From a virus, in the IMG/VR virus record IMGVR_UViG_3300036830_000362, positions 1 through 21,186 of that record: a DNA stretch of 21,186 bases; one strand, written 5' to 3'. Position 1 is the first letter of the stretch. Each line of letters starts with the position of its first letter. Of the stretch, positions 1 to 6,802 are shown piece by piece. A model generated the notes under the pieces. That model saw nothing but the letters and a program-made list of their open reading frames with translations, ran no database searches and had not been told where the DNA came from. The position numbers were made by a program, and so were the translations under genes.

Positions 1-326
1 AAAGCCATGGAGACGCGCTTCCCATCGGAGACGACCTGGCCGCGGACGATAAAGTTCGGGTTCGCGTTGGGGGGAAGCAATTCGATCAGCTTCACGCCAG
101 AAACCACAAAAGTACGGGCGCTCGCGGCGCGGGTGGTAATTTCGCCGCGGATAGGATCAGCGCCGAGATCGTAGAGCAGATACAATCCGCCGCGCTGGTA
201 AAGCGTCGCTGCGCTTTTGCCTTGCCCGCTCTCGTCCGGCTCCAGATAGAAATTCTTGCTGGTCTGGCAGTCAGCGTTAAGCGACTCCGAGCGATACGCG
301 GGAGCGACGAATGCGATGCGGGCCAT
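1..326 (-). CDS. Head-closure / packaged-DNA stabilisation protein, P22 gp10-like (partial)
   Basis: The reading frame is open from an ATG at 326 to the left window edge, giving 108 codons, so the C-terminal part is missing. The N-terminal pattern (APAYRSESLNADCQ, then KNFYLEPDESGQGKSA, then LYQRGGLYLLYDL and PIRGEI) matches what I recognise as the start of P22 gp10-like proteins, which plug the portal vertex after DNA packaging. That family opens with a 'Y..RS...DAQ..VN.Y.E' segment followed by a 'PG' and 'G.VRG' stretch. The gene lies 20 bp after the secreted protein at 347-1339 and two genes after the gp4-like adaptor, the position gp10 holds in P22-like phages. No Shine-Dalgarno sequence precedes the ATG, so the exact start is uncertain. 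The family call is inference from pattern and position. Confidence 0.6.
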   Translation of the reverse strand, partial: MARIAFVAPAYRSESLNADCQTSKNFYLEPDESGQGKSAATLYQRGGLYLLYDLGADPIRGEITTRAASARTFVVSGVKLIELLPPNANPNFIVRGQVVSDGKRVSMA

Positions 327-346
327 GGGGAAGGTAAGACGGTGTC

Positions 347-1339
347 TTAGTTATGAAGCGTCAGCGCTGGAACCGGAACCTGCGAATAGGCGTCCGCGGG
401 AACCGTCGCTAGCGTGTTAGGGATCGTGCCGCTGGTCGATGCGCCGCAAGTGTTGCCGCCCTGAAACGAGGGATACAAACTGCCGCCCAACTTTGCCGCC
501 GGGGAAGCCGCAGAACTCGTAAGCGTCGCGTAATACTTGGTGTTGGGTGCCAAGCTGCACGACGCTGCCCAGCTCTGCGTCTGAATCCCGGTTGCCGGAA
601 ATAACGTTGTGCCGGCGAGTGGCCCGGTGTGGCACACCAGCGCTCCGCTCGTCGCATTCGACACTCCGAGGTCGTAAACGTTGGCCGTGTTATCCGCAGT
701 GGTGACGTCGTAGCTGACCTTGGTGAAGGTGCCTCCGAAAGCGCCAGTAATGAAGCCGTTGCAATTGACCGTGTTTTGCACCAGCCCTGCGGTGGAGTTC
801 GCCGACCCGAAATTCGTGCTGAGGATCGGCGCGATGAGCGAGTTGTCGACGAGCTGCCCGTTGGAATTCGATCCCAGCACCGTGGCGGACGCCGGGACCG
901 CTCCGCCGTTTACGCTATTGTTGAGCACTGCAACCGGCTTGCTCGGGTTCAGCGCGACGTTCGCCGTTCCAGAAGAATACGAAGAGCCGCGCACGCGGAG
1001 ATAGGTGTAGCTTGCAACCTGTGCCTGCCAGGTTCCCGTCGACGTCGTCGAAGTGACCGCGGCGCCGCCGGCCGGTGGCGTGGCCGCAACGCTGACCCAG
1101 GTTGCGCCGTTGTCGGCGGAGATCTCGAATTGAAGCGTGCCCGAATACGTTCCGGACACCGTGATCGCAGCCGAGCCGGTGTTCTGCGCGAGAGGAAGAA
1201 TCACGCAAGCCGTGGAAGCTGTTTGCGGCGTGCAACTGGAAGCCTGCGATGTGATGCTCCCCACAATGGCCACACCCTGGGCATGAGTAAACTCTGCTCC
1301 CATGAGCAACGCCAAACACAAAAGTAGTTTCTGTTTCAT
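347..1339 (-). CDS. Secreted beta-rich protein within the head-tail gene cluster
   Basis: This 330-residue protein begins with a clear Sec signal peptide (MKQKLLLCLALLMGAEFTHA, probable cleavage after HA-Q). The start is supported by GGGAG five bases upstream. The mature chain is rich in Ser, Thr, Gly and Ala. Residues about 50-125 look like a beta-sandwich (SGTYSGTLQFEISADNGATW, later YTYLRVRGSSYSSGTA). Residues about 185-300 form a second domain (NVYDLGVSNATSGALVC, then CSLAPNTKYYATLTSS), whose layout resembles the C-terminal half of the protein at 3085-4107. Several cysteines (CTPQTASTACV, NTCG) suggest disulphides formed outside the cytoplasm. It lies between the gp4-like and gp10-like genes, so a virion or host-surface role is likely, but no specific function can be assigned. 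A Sec signal on a gene in a tail-adaptor operon is unusual. Confidence 0.75.
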   Translation of the reverse strand: MKQKLLLCLALLMGAEFTHAQGVAIVGSITSQASSCTPQTASTACVILPLAQNTGSAAITVSGTYSGTLQFEISADNGATWVSVAATPPAGGAAVTSTTSTGTWQAQVASYTYLRVRGSSYSSGTANVALNPSKPVAVLNNSVNGGAVPASATVLGSNSNGQLVDNSLIAPILSTNFGSANSTAGLVQNTVNCNGFITGAFGGTFTKVSYDVTTADNTANVYDLGVSNATSGALVCHTGPLAGTTLFPATGIQTQSWAASCSLAPNTKYYATLTSSAASPAAKLGGSLYPSFQGGNTCGASTSGTIPNTLATVPADAYSQVPVPALTLHN

Positions 1340-1341
1340 AG

Positions 1342-2118
1342 TTACTCCCTGAGTCCAGTCAGAAAATTGAAGTCCGGCCTTCCGCCGCGGTGCTCGCTGG
1401 GCAGCCCGCCGCAGTTGGTGTCGATGCGCGGGGGGCCGTCGTTATTGCCCTGAATGATGCGCATCGCCCGATTCCACTGCTCGCGCAGCTCGGGCGACAC
1501 GCTTCGGCTGTAGGAGGGCGCGAGCTTGACCGCAAGATCGGAAACGATCGCGTCCCAGTAGCCCTGCACGAAGCCGAGCTTGGAATCGAGCGAAACCGCC
1601 TGCGCCAGCGAGTTCCAGATCTCCAGGCGGACCGGGTTCGAAACACTGCAGATCGGATAGAAGTTGCAGTTTCCCAGTGGACCGGCGGCGTCGTAGTAGA
1701 GGTCGGTCACGACTTCGCTGGTGAGCGCTTTCAACGGTACGTCCGCCCACCAGGCGTCATCGCGAATCCGGATCGGCGGTGAGTCGACCGGGTTGTTGCT
1801 GTTGGGATTGAGGATGAAGTTTGCCGAGACGATCTCGACCGGCCGGATCGCCAGCTTGAAGTCGCCGTTCGGGCCGATGGTGTGCGGGGCATGGTTGGCC
1901 TGCAGCGTGAACACAAGGAAGCTATGGGAGAAGATCATCTCCCGCCGCGCGTTGTGCTGGTCGATCGCGCGCTGAAGCTTTTCAAGGCCCCACTGCGCGT
2001 CTTCGGCCTGAAGCGGCTCGCCTTGCGCCTGCACGCCGATTTCGAGCAGGGCAGAGTAGATCAGATCGCGCGGCGAAGCCGTGATCGCCTGGTTGCCGAC
2101 ACTGAGAGCAACGGTCAC
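1342..2118 (-). CDS. Head-tail adaptor, P22 gp4-like (tail accessory factor)
   Basis: The 258-residue product starts at a GTG (MTVALSV) and contains the N-terminal pattern of P22 gp4-like adaptors: a SPRDLIYSALLEIGVQAQGE segment, then DAQWGLEKLQRAIDQ and a short RREMIFS helix. Next comes the ANHAPHTIGPNGDF / IRPVEIVSANFIL stretch that I associate with this family. In P22, gp4 binds under the portal ring, extends the DNA channel and precedes gp10. The C-terminal part (WDAIVSDLAVKLAPSYSRSV) matches the helical segment seen in these adaptors. The length exceeds P22 gp4 (about 166 residues) but is usual for environmental relatives. The gene follows the small protein at 2122-2505 by 3 bp. The Shine-Dalgarno is weak, so translation probably depends on coupling. 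Confidence 0.75.
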   Translation of the reverse strand: MTVALSVGNQAITASPRDLIYSALLEIGVQAQGEPLQAEDAQWGLEKLQRAIDQHNARREMIFSHSFLVFTLQANHAPHTIGPNGDFKLAIRPVEIVSANFILNPNSNNPVDSPPIRIRDDAWWADVPLKALTSEVVTDLYYDAAGPLGNCNFYPICSVSNPVRLEIWNSLAQAVSLDSKLGFVQGYWDAIVSDLAVKLAPSYSRSVSPELREQWNRAMRIIQGNNDGPPRIDTNCGGLPSEHRGGRPDFNFLTGLRE

Positions 2119-2121
2119 GCG

Positions 2122-2505
2122 CTACGCCGATTCCTTCCGTCGCGCGCGTCCCTTTGCGTTGCTGTAGAGCGCAGCGCGTTTGTCGGGGATCGGTTCGGGC
2201 AGGTAGGGTTCTTTCACCCAGCCATCGGCGAGCGCGGCTTCCAGTTCTTCTTCGGAATGAACCAGCTTGGACTCGTGCTCGGTTGCGACCAGTTCCTCTT
2301 CGACGATTTCATGCTTAGTGTTGCGGTGTTCGACGAGGAAGAAGGCATCGTTGGGGTGCTTGTAGACCACGCGCGGAAACTCCGCGTGCGGGATGGAGAT
2401 CACCGGCGGCTTTGCCGGATCGAGCGAGAGAATGGGCGGAAGATTCTGGCCGTTGCGGACAATCGGCTTGCCTTGCATCCGCTCTTCATCAACGGTAAAT
2501 GGCAT
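2122..2505 (-). CDS. Small phage protein of unknown function, related to 2809-3069
   Basis: The 127-residue product has a good start: ATG at 2505 with AGGAG six bases upstream. The middle holds FPRVVYKHPNDAF, and residues about 80-100 hold SEEELEAALADGWVKEP. Short motifs of the type 'yP..vYk' followed by 'eeE.eAa..dGW' recur in small proteins of phage head operons, and the pair also appears in the neighbour at 2809-3069 (FPLIVYKGKE, then EKELEAAREDGF). The two are probably diverged copies or share one domain. The C-terminus is basic (KGRARRKESA). No enzyme motif, signal peptide or membrane segment is seen. The setting between coat and adaptor genes suggests a structural or assembly role, which is inference only. 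Confidence 0.7.
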   Translation of the reverse strand: MPFTVDEERMQGKPIVRNGQNLPPILSLDPAKPPVISIPHAEFPRVVYKHPNDAFFLVEHRNTKHEIVEEELVATEHESKLVHSEEELEAALADGWVKEPYLPEPIPDKRAALYSNAKGRARRKESA

Positions 2506-2530
2506 TTGAGGCTCCTGTTAGACTTCGGCT

Positions 2531-2836
2531 ATGGATCGCCGGGGATTTCTAAAACTGTTGGGCGCGGGCGTGGGCGGACTGGCGCTTGATCAGGCGATTC
2601 CGTTCAATCGGGTGTGGAGCTTCCCGAAGAAGATCGTCATCGCGCAGCCGGTCGAACTGCTTGACTACAGCCGTAGATACGAAATTGCCCTCGAAAAATA
2701 TCGTCAGGCGTATTTCGAAGCGACGATGCGCGGGTCGGCTCTAATGAAGTGCTACTGGGAGCCAGCAGCCGTCGAGAACTTCAACCAGATCGAGCTGAAT
2801 CTTTTCAACTACTCTGACGCCGTGAACGCTTCGTGA
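2531..2836 (+). CDS. Small Tat-signal protein on the strand opposite to the virion operon
   Basis: The 101-residue frame opens with a classic twin-arginine signal: MDRRGFLKLLGAGVGGLAL, matching the R-R-x-F-L-K consensus followed by a weakly hydrophobic Gly/Ala/Leu stretch. After the signal comes a mixed segment (FPKKIVIAQPVELLDYSRRY), then an apparently helical part with alternating charges (EIALEKYRQAYFEATMRGSA) and a Tyr/Trp/Asn-rich end. The gene is transcribed against its neighbours. It starts 25 bp from the divergent start at 2505, and its last 28 bp overlap the end of the gene at 2809-3069. No Shine-Dalgarno is visible; the nearby CTCCT belongs to the minus-strand gene. I recall short Tat-signal proteins beside head genes in some environmental phages, but I cannot name a function. 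A chance frame is possible, though the intact Tat motif at the very N-terminus argues against it. Confidence 0.6.
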   Translation: MDRRGFLKLLGAGVGGLALDQAIPFNRVWSFPKKIVIAQPVELLDYSRRYEIALEKYRQAYFEATMRGSALMKCYWEPAAVENFNQIELNLFNYSDAVNAS

Positions 2837-3069
2837 TCGTATTCGCCGAAGCCGTCTTCTCTTGCCGCTTCCAGTTCTTTCTCGTCGGCCACTGAGCGCG
2901 ATTCCTTGCCCTTGTAGACGATCAGCGGAAAATCGTTGTGGATGTGCAGGCTGAACTTCACCGTGACTTCGCGCGGTGCATGCGGGTCTTTCGCCAGCTC
3001 GTCAAGTGCCTTGCGGATCTTCACGATGCCGCCTTGCTCGATCGTTGCGCCTTCAATATCGAATTTCAT
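2809..3069 (-). CDS. Small phage protein of unknown function, related to 2122-2505
   Basis: The 86-residue product starts at an ATG with GAGGA about seven bases upstream, directly downstream of the terminator at 3096-3138. The N-terminal half is KFDIEGATIEQGGIVKIRKA. It is followed by a beta-like segment (VTVKFSLHIHNDFPLIVYKG) and then DEKELEAAREDGFGEY. The FP-x-x-VYK core and the ELEAA-x-x-DG stretch are shared with the 127-residue neighbour. The last nine codons overlap the tail of the opposite-strand Tat gene. It has no signal peptide, membrane segment or catalytic motif. As the first gene after a strong terminator, it needs readthrough or its own promoter, which I could not identify. Confidence 0.7.
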   Translation of the reverse strand: MKFDIEGATIEQGGIVKIRKALDELAKDPHAPREVTVKFSLHIHNDFPLIVYKGKESRSVADEKELEAAREDGFGEYDHEAFTASE

Positions 3070-3084
3070 GGAATTGTCCTCGGA

Positions 3085-4107
3085 TCAGAATTTGGAAAAA
3101 CTGCGGCGCGGGGTTCGGATGCGCTGAACCCCGCGCCGTCCCTTCGGGAGGGAACAACGGCAACTTAACTCAGTAAAACTCCCAATAGCCGCCCAGCGCC
3201 GTGGTGAACGAAGCTGGAGGGGTGATCGGGTTGACGATGCTGCGGTGTTGACGCGGCGATAGGTGTCGGTCGTGCCGTTGGCTTGCAAGCACCCAAAGTA
3301 GGTCGCCGGTCCCACCGCGTAATAGGGAGCGGTGAAAGCGATCTGCTGGTAGGTCGATGCGCCTGCTGTCGTTGTGCCGGCCGTGGCCGTATTGGCAAGC
3401 AGGTTGCCGCTGGAATCCCGCAAGATGTACAGCCACTTGTTGGTTCCCACCGTGGTGCCGTTGAGCACTGCCAGGCCGGTCAAGAGCTTCGAGTAGGGAA
3501 GATTGATCTGGGTGCAGTACTCTTCCGTGTTCGCACCGGCGGCGTTTCCGCTGGTGTCGATCGCGGTTTGCAACGTGGCTCCGATTGTCGGCGACAGATA
3601 CGGCACCGACGGACGTTGCGTGCTGAGCGCGTCGCCCGTGACCCACTGCCCACCGATACAGTCTGAAGTCAGACCGCTGATGAACTGGATGCGCGGAAGA
3701 TACACTTCGCTGGATCGCGTACAGGAACCCGCCGGCACAGCCGGAGGATAGCCATACGCGCCATCGGAGAACGTCACCAGGTAGTTCGGGATCACAAAAA
3801 CCAGTGCGCCCGAAGCGTGCGCGCGGCCCGCGGTATGCGAAGCCGCCCGCATCACTTTTACGGTGGTGCCGCTGACCGATTGCACATCCATCAGTTCGCG
3901 GTCCACGTAAATCGACGTGGCTTTGGTCGGGTCGCTGGCGCTGGGTGCTGTGACCCCGGAGACGCTGGTCAGGTTGACATACTGGCCGTCACTGGTCGTG
4001 AGCGCCGCGGACAGTGTGGTGTTGGTGAGAATGGTCTGGCCGAACGCGGGAAGCGAAAGAGCCAGTGCCGCAAAGAGAGAGAGAACAGCGATTTTCGATT
4101 TGGTCAT
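3085..4107 (-). CDS. Secreted beta-rich protein next to the coat gene, with an apparent 3' frameshift
   Basis: As read, the product is 340 residues and begins with a Sec signal peptide (MTKSKIAVLSLFAALALSLP, cleavage near AFG-Q). Residues about 25-110 form a domain with YVDRELMDVQSVSGTTVKVM and AHASGALVFV, a pattern I associate with phage fibre or decoration proteins. Residues about 190-285 (WLYILRDSSGNLLANTAT, then ATYFGCLQANG) resemble the C-terminal half of the protein at 347-1339. After RRVNTAAS the frame turns into Arg/Ser-rich sequence and runs through a perfect terminator hairpin. Reading on in the -1 frame instead gives IVNPITPPASFTTALGGYWE and stops at 3170, before the hairpin. A one-base indel near 3232-3241, natural or from sequencing, is therefore likely. 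The expected intact gene is 3170-4107. It may decorate the capsid or bind cells, but this is unproven. Confidence 0.75.
   Translation of the reverse strand: MTKSKIAVLSLFAALALSLPAFGQTILTNTTLSAALTTSDGQYVNLTSVSGVTAPSASDPTKATSIYVDRELMDVQSVSGTTVKVMRAASHTAGRAHASGALVFVIPNYLVTFSDGAYGYPPAVPAGSCTRSSEVYLPRIQFISGLTSDCIGGQWVTGDALSTQRPSVPYLSPTIGATLQTAIDTSGNAAGANTEEYCTQINLPYSKLLTGLAVLNGTTVGTNKWLYILRDSSGNLLANTATAGTTTAGASTYQQIAFTAPYYAVGPATYFGCLQANGTTDTYRRVNTAASSTRSPLQLRSPRRWAAIGSFTELSCRCSLPKGRRGVQRIRTPRRSFSKF
3096..3138 (-). terminator. Strong Rho-independent terminator (minus strand)
   Basis: A perfect 13-bp stem (CGGCGCGGGGTTC at 3104-3116 paired with 3126-3138) with a 9-base loop is followed on the minus strand by CAG and five T residues (3096-3100). 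It lies just after the frame-corrected stop at 3170 and before the gene at 2809-3069. It would end transcription coming from the coat and secreted-protein genes. Confidence 0.85.
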
Positions 4108-4126
4108 GGTTTTGGTCTCGGTTGCG

Positions 4127-4150
4127 GGGCGGGATCAAGTGATCCCACCC
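4127..4150 (-). other. Intergenic hairpin between the coat gene and the secreted-protein gene
   Basis: On the minus strand GGGTGGGATCA (4140-4150) can pair with TGATCCCGCCC (4127-4137). This is an 11-bp stem with one G-T wobble and a 2-base centre that must open by a few pairs. No T tract follows, so it is not a standard terminator. Its place just after the coat stop suggests a partial attenuator or an mRNA 3'-end stabiliser. This reading is inference. Confidence 0.4.
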
Positions 4151-4167
4151 TCTGCCGAATCTCCTTC

Positions 4168-5403
4168 TTAGGCTCCCGCCACGGCGCAAGAGCCGTAGTC
4201 GGCGCGCAGAACGCCGAACCCGTAGCACATATCCCACCGGTTCGTGATCTTGCGGTTGAATTGATCCCAGGCCTCGACCCAAGCGACGGATGCTCCGGTG
4301 TCGGGGTCTTCCGCCAGCTCGGCGTGCTCGACCGCCTTCGGGTTCTCGAACTTGCCGAACGCTTTCGCGAAGGCGTATTTCGAGAGTCCGAGCGAGACGG
4401 TGCCGGAAACTCCGCTGGGGCTGGCAGTGCCAGGCCAGAAGGTCAGCGCTGCCGCGTTGCCGGGCAGGGCGTCGACATTCTGGTACTGCGATCCAGGCCC
4501 GTAGATCGCGGGATAGATCGGAATGGTGTCATTGCCGCCGGTGAGCGTGAAGTCCGGACCGGGGTTGGTGAATTGCTTCAGGCCCAGGCCATTGGCTTCG
4601 CGTGTCATCGGGTTGGTGGCATTGACGCTGGCGACGTTGAATTTGTCGCCGGACTTGATCACGTCGTTTGCGGTGCCAGTGACGACGAGCGATCCGCCGG
4701 ACTGTCCCGCTCCCACGACGGTGACGGCATGAGCAGCAGCGGTGCCGGCAACGTGCTTCTTCAGTGAGTTCGAACGGACCCACTTCCAGCCCGCCGCGTC
4801 GCCGAGCACTCCCTTGCGGTACATGTCGGAGATCGCTTTCTGCGGGTTGAACTGGGTGACGTTGTTCTTCACGTAGGAGCGCATCAACTGCGGCGTCAGA
4901 CAGAGATACTTCTCTCCGTCATCCGGGCAGGCATAGGCGAAAAGCACCTGCTCGGCCGCGAGCGCGAAGTCGATGGTGGTCGAGTCCGTGCCCAGCACGC
5001 CCTGTACGTTCGGGGAATTGATGCGGGCGAAATCGGCCGCGTCGGAATCGACTTTCTGCGCCAACGCCTGCCCCGCGGGGTAGTAGTAGGCTTCGTCGAG
5101 TTCCTTCTCCGAGCGTTCCATCTTGACCAGCTTCTCGTACGAGTCGCGGCCCCAGTGAACGCCCTTGATGCGGTCCAGGTTGACGGTGGTGGCGATGCGC
5201 GAGATGCCCTGCTCCTGATAGGCCAGGCCATCGGTGACAAGCCACTGTTGCGGGAATTTGATCTGCGCCTGCGAGCCGACCGGGAACGACTTTCCGAATT
5301 CCGACTCCCATTCGCTGTTGAACTGCGCAGCTACTTCGTAGCTGTTCTTGAAAAACCAAAGGATCTTCATCGAGACCCAGTTGGAGGTTATGAAATTGTT
5401 CAC
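4168..5403 (-). CDS. Major capsid protein, P22 coat (gp5)-like
   Basis: The 411-residue product starts at GTG with AAGG six bases upstream, 24 bp after the scaffold gene. The N-terminal half matches the P22 coat family: a helix (WVSMKILWFFKNSYEVAAQF), then EFGKSFPVGSQAQIKFPQQW, alternating strands (RIATTVNLDRIKGVHWGRDS) and EAYYYPAGQALAQKVDSDAA. Residues about 215-285 (AHAVTVVGAGQSGGSLVVTG, then VIKSGDKFNVASV and GLKQFT) look like the inserted beta-barrel 'I-domain' that marks P22-type coats. The C-terminus (NRKITNRWDMCYGFGVLRAD) carries the late strand typical of HK97-fold coats. About 430 residues is normal for P22 coat, so the gene looks complete. It would form the icosahedral shell with the scaffold encoded just upstream. 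Confidence 0.85.
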   Translation of the reverse strand: MNNFITSNWVSMKILWFFKNSYEVAAQFNSEWESEFGKSFPVGSQAQIKFPQQWLVTDGLAYQEQGISRIATTVNLDRIKGVHWGRDSYEKLVKMERSEKELDEAYYYPAGQALAQKVDSDAADFARINSPNVQGVLGTDSTTIDFALAAEQVLFAYACPDDGEKYLCLTPQLMRSYVKNNVTQFNPQKAISDMYRKGVLGDAAGWKWVRSNSLKKHVAGTAAAHAVTVVGAGQSGGSLVVTGTANDVIKSGDKFNVASVNATNPMTREANGLGLKQFTNPGPDFTLTGGNDTIPIYPAIYGPGSQYQNVDALPGNAAALTFWPGTASPSGVSGTVSLGLSKYAFAKAFGKFENPKAVEHAELAEDPDTGASVAWVEAWDQFNRKITNRWDMCYGFGVLRADYGSCAVAGA

Positions 5404-5427
5404 TTACGACCTTGTCCTTTTCTCGCC

Positions 5428-6621
5428 TCAGCGAGCGTGCTGGGCGCGAAGACGACGGTTTGATTCCGCTTCAAAGTCGCGAAAACTTCCCGTCTTCGCC
5501 GCCGTCGCCAGTGCATCTTCGCTAGCGGTCCCTCGACCACCCACTTCGGAAACTGGTTTCGGCGCGCGGGGTGTGGTTGTAGAAGCCGCGCCATCTTTGG
5601 ACTTGTCTTTGTCAGAGGATTTGTCTTTGTCGCTGACGAACTTGCCTGCATCGTCGCGCTGCTTGGCGTCGCCGGCGGCCGTCTTCCCGCCCTTGCCCTT
5701 TGCCAACTGCTCTTTCACCAGCGATTCGGTGACGGCAATCTGCTTCACGGCAGCGATCGGGTTGGTTTTCGCCAGGGTGACCAGGTCCGCAAACTTGGGA
5801 TCGGTCGACAGCACATACATCAGGTCGACGTAGACGTCGGAGGCGCCCACCGCGGCTTTCACCAGCGGGTGCACTTCCTTCGCCATCAGCTCGCCCGCCG
5901 CATCGCCCAGCTTCTCGGCGTCAAACTCGGGATAGCGTGTTTTCGCATCGTCGAGCTGGCGCTGGAGATTCTGTGCGGCGGCTTCCTGCTGGCTGCGCTG
6001 GCGTTCACTGCCGAGAGCCTGCGCGATCTTCTTGCTGTGCTCCTGATCGCGATAGGCTTCTTTGGCGGCGTCCCAGGCCTCGACCCCGTCCTCGTATTCC
6101 TTGCCTTTGTTTTTCGGATCGGCAAAGAACGTCTCCAGGAATTTCCGGAGCGGGGCGGGCGGCTTCAGCTCTTCCTTCGTCGCAGTTTGCGATTCCTGCT
6201 TACCGTCTCGCGTGTCGGAGGAAGATTTGCCTTTCTTGAGTTCGTCGCGTTCGGCGCGGACAGTTTTCAGCTCATCCAGCAGCTCTTTAAAGCGGTCAGC
6301 GGTGTCCTCTTTGTCCTTCAGATTCGGCTTCTGCTTTTTGTCGGTGGCCGAGCCCGACGCGCTATCGGCGGATTTCTTGTCTTTGCTTGCGGTGGCCGAG
6401 CCCGCAGTGTCGGCAGTTTTGTCGTTTTCGTTGGTGGCGGTGGCCGTGGCCGAGTCCGCCTTTGTCGGCTGTTCTCCGGTGGAGTTCCAGTGTTCGCGCT
6501 GCGCCTTGGACCAGGTGTGGGCGTTGGCGGCGTCGAACGCTGGAGCTTGCGGAGTTTCTACGGTTTCGGTCTGCGTGGTGGCCGAGTCCACAGTTGTCAC
6601 GGCGGCGACTGCTTCGTTCAT
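5428..6621 (-). CDS. Scaffolding protein of the head
   Basis: I place the start at the ATG at 6621 (MNEAVAAVTTVDSATTQTET), which has AAGGA nine bases upstream and gives 397 residues. The frame is open to a GTG at 6765, but the extra 48 codons look non-coding. The first 130 residues are low complexity (Ala/Thr/Ser/Asp/Lys, for example KDKKSADSASGSATDKK) and come from short DNA repeats of the GTGGCCGAG type. Residues about 130-165 and 210-245 are charged helices likely to form coiled coils (ADRFKELLDELKTVRAERDE; GSERQRSQQEAAAQNLQRQL). Near the end is a KFVSDKDKSSDKDKSKDG stretch. High charge, helical content and position between portal and coat fit a P22 gp8-type scaffold, which fills the procapsid and leaves before DNA entry. 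Sequence conservation is poor in this class, so the call rests mainly on context. Confidence 0.75.
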   Translation of the reverse strand: MNEAVAAVTTVDSATTQTETVETPQAPAFDAANAHTWSKAQREHWNSTGEQPTKADSATATATNENDKTADTAGSATASKDKKSADSASGSATDKKQKPNLKDKEDTADRFKELLDELKTVRAERDELKKGKSSSDTRDGKQESQTATKEELKPPAPLRKFLETFFADPKNKGKEYEDGVEAWDAAKEAYRDQEHSKKIAQALGSERQRSQQEAAAQNLQRQLDDAKTRYPEFDAEKLGDAAGELMAKEVHPLVKAAVGASDVYVDLMYVLSTDPKFADLVTLAKTNPIAAVKQIAVTESLVKEQLAKGKGGKTAAGDAKQRDDAGKFVSDKDKSSDKDKSKDGAASTTTPRAPKPVSEVGGRGTASEDALATAAKTGSFRDFEAESNRRLRAQHAR

Positions 6622-6802
6622 AAAGTCATTTCCTTGACGGGAGTAAAATTGGGGGCGTGCGAATGATGCGTTTCGTCTGCAAAACTGTGCGGCGAGGTCG
6701 GTGTTGATTGCGCGATCACTGAATCGATTCCCGATCGCGATATCTGGGTGGGCGATACGTACCACTTAGAGCATCTACCCGAAAAAGCCAGCTTCTTCCG
6801 CG
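6622..6802. other. 181-bp gap between portal and scaffold, no supported gene
   Basis: The scaffold frame stays open into this gap and a second minus-strand frame also crosses it, but neither has a start with a ribosome site. A plus-strand frame reading IPDRDIWVGDTYHLEHL is open across the portal end but lacks an ATG, GTG or TTG in a sensible place. I see no tRNA, terminator or clear promoter. Confidence 0.4.

Noticed and set aside
3817-4767. Plus-strand frame of 316 codons opposite the coat and secreted genes
   Set aside because: It spans the antisense of two real genes and the gap between them, with Gly/Arg-rich shadow composition.
6622-6765. N-terminal extension of the scaffold protein from a GTG at 6765
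   Set aside because: No ribosome site, composition unlike the rest, and a good AAGGA-supported ATG at 6621.
6640-6800. Possible tRNA or small RNA in the portal-scaffold gap
   Set aside because: No cloverleaf, T-arm consensus or terminator could be formed by eye.
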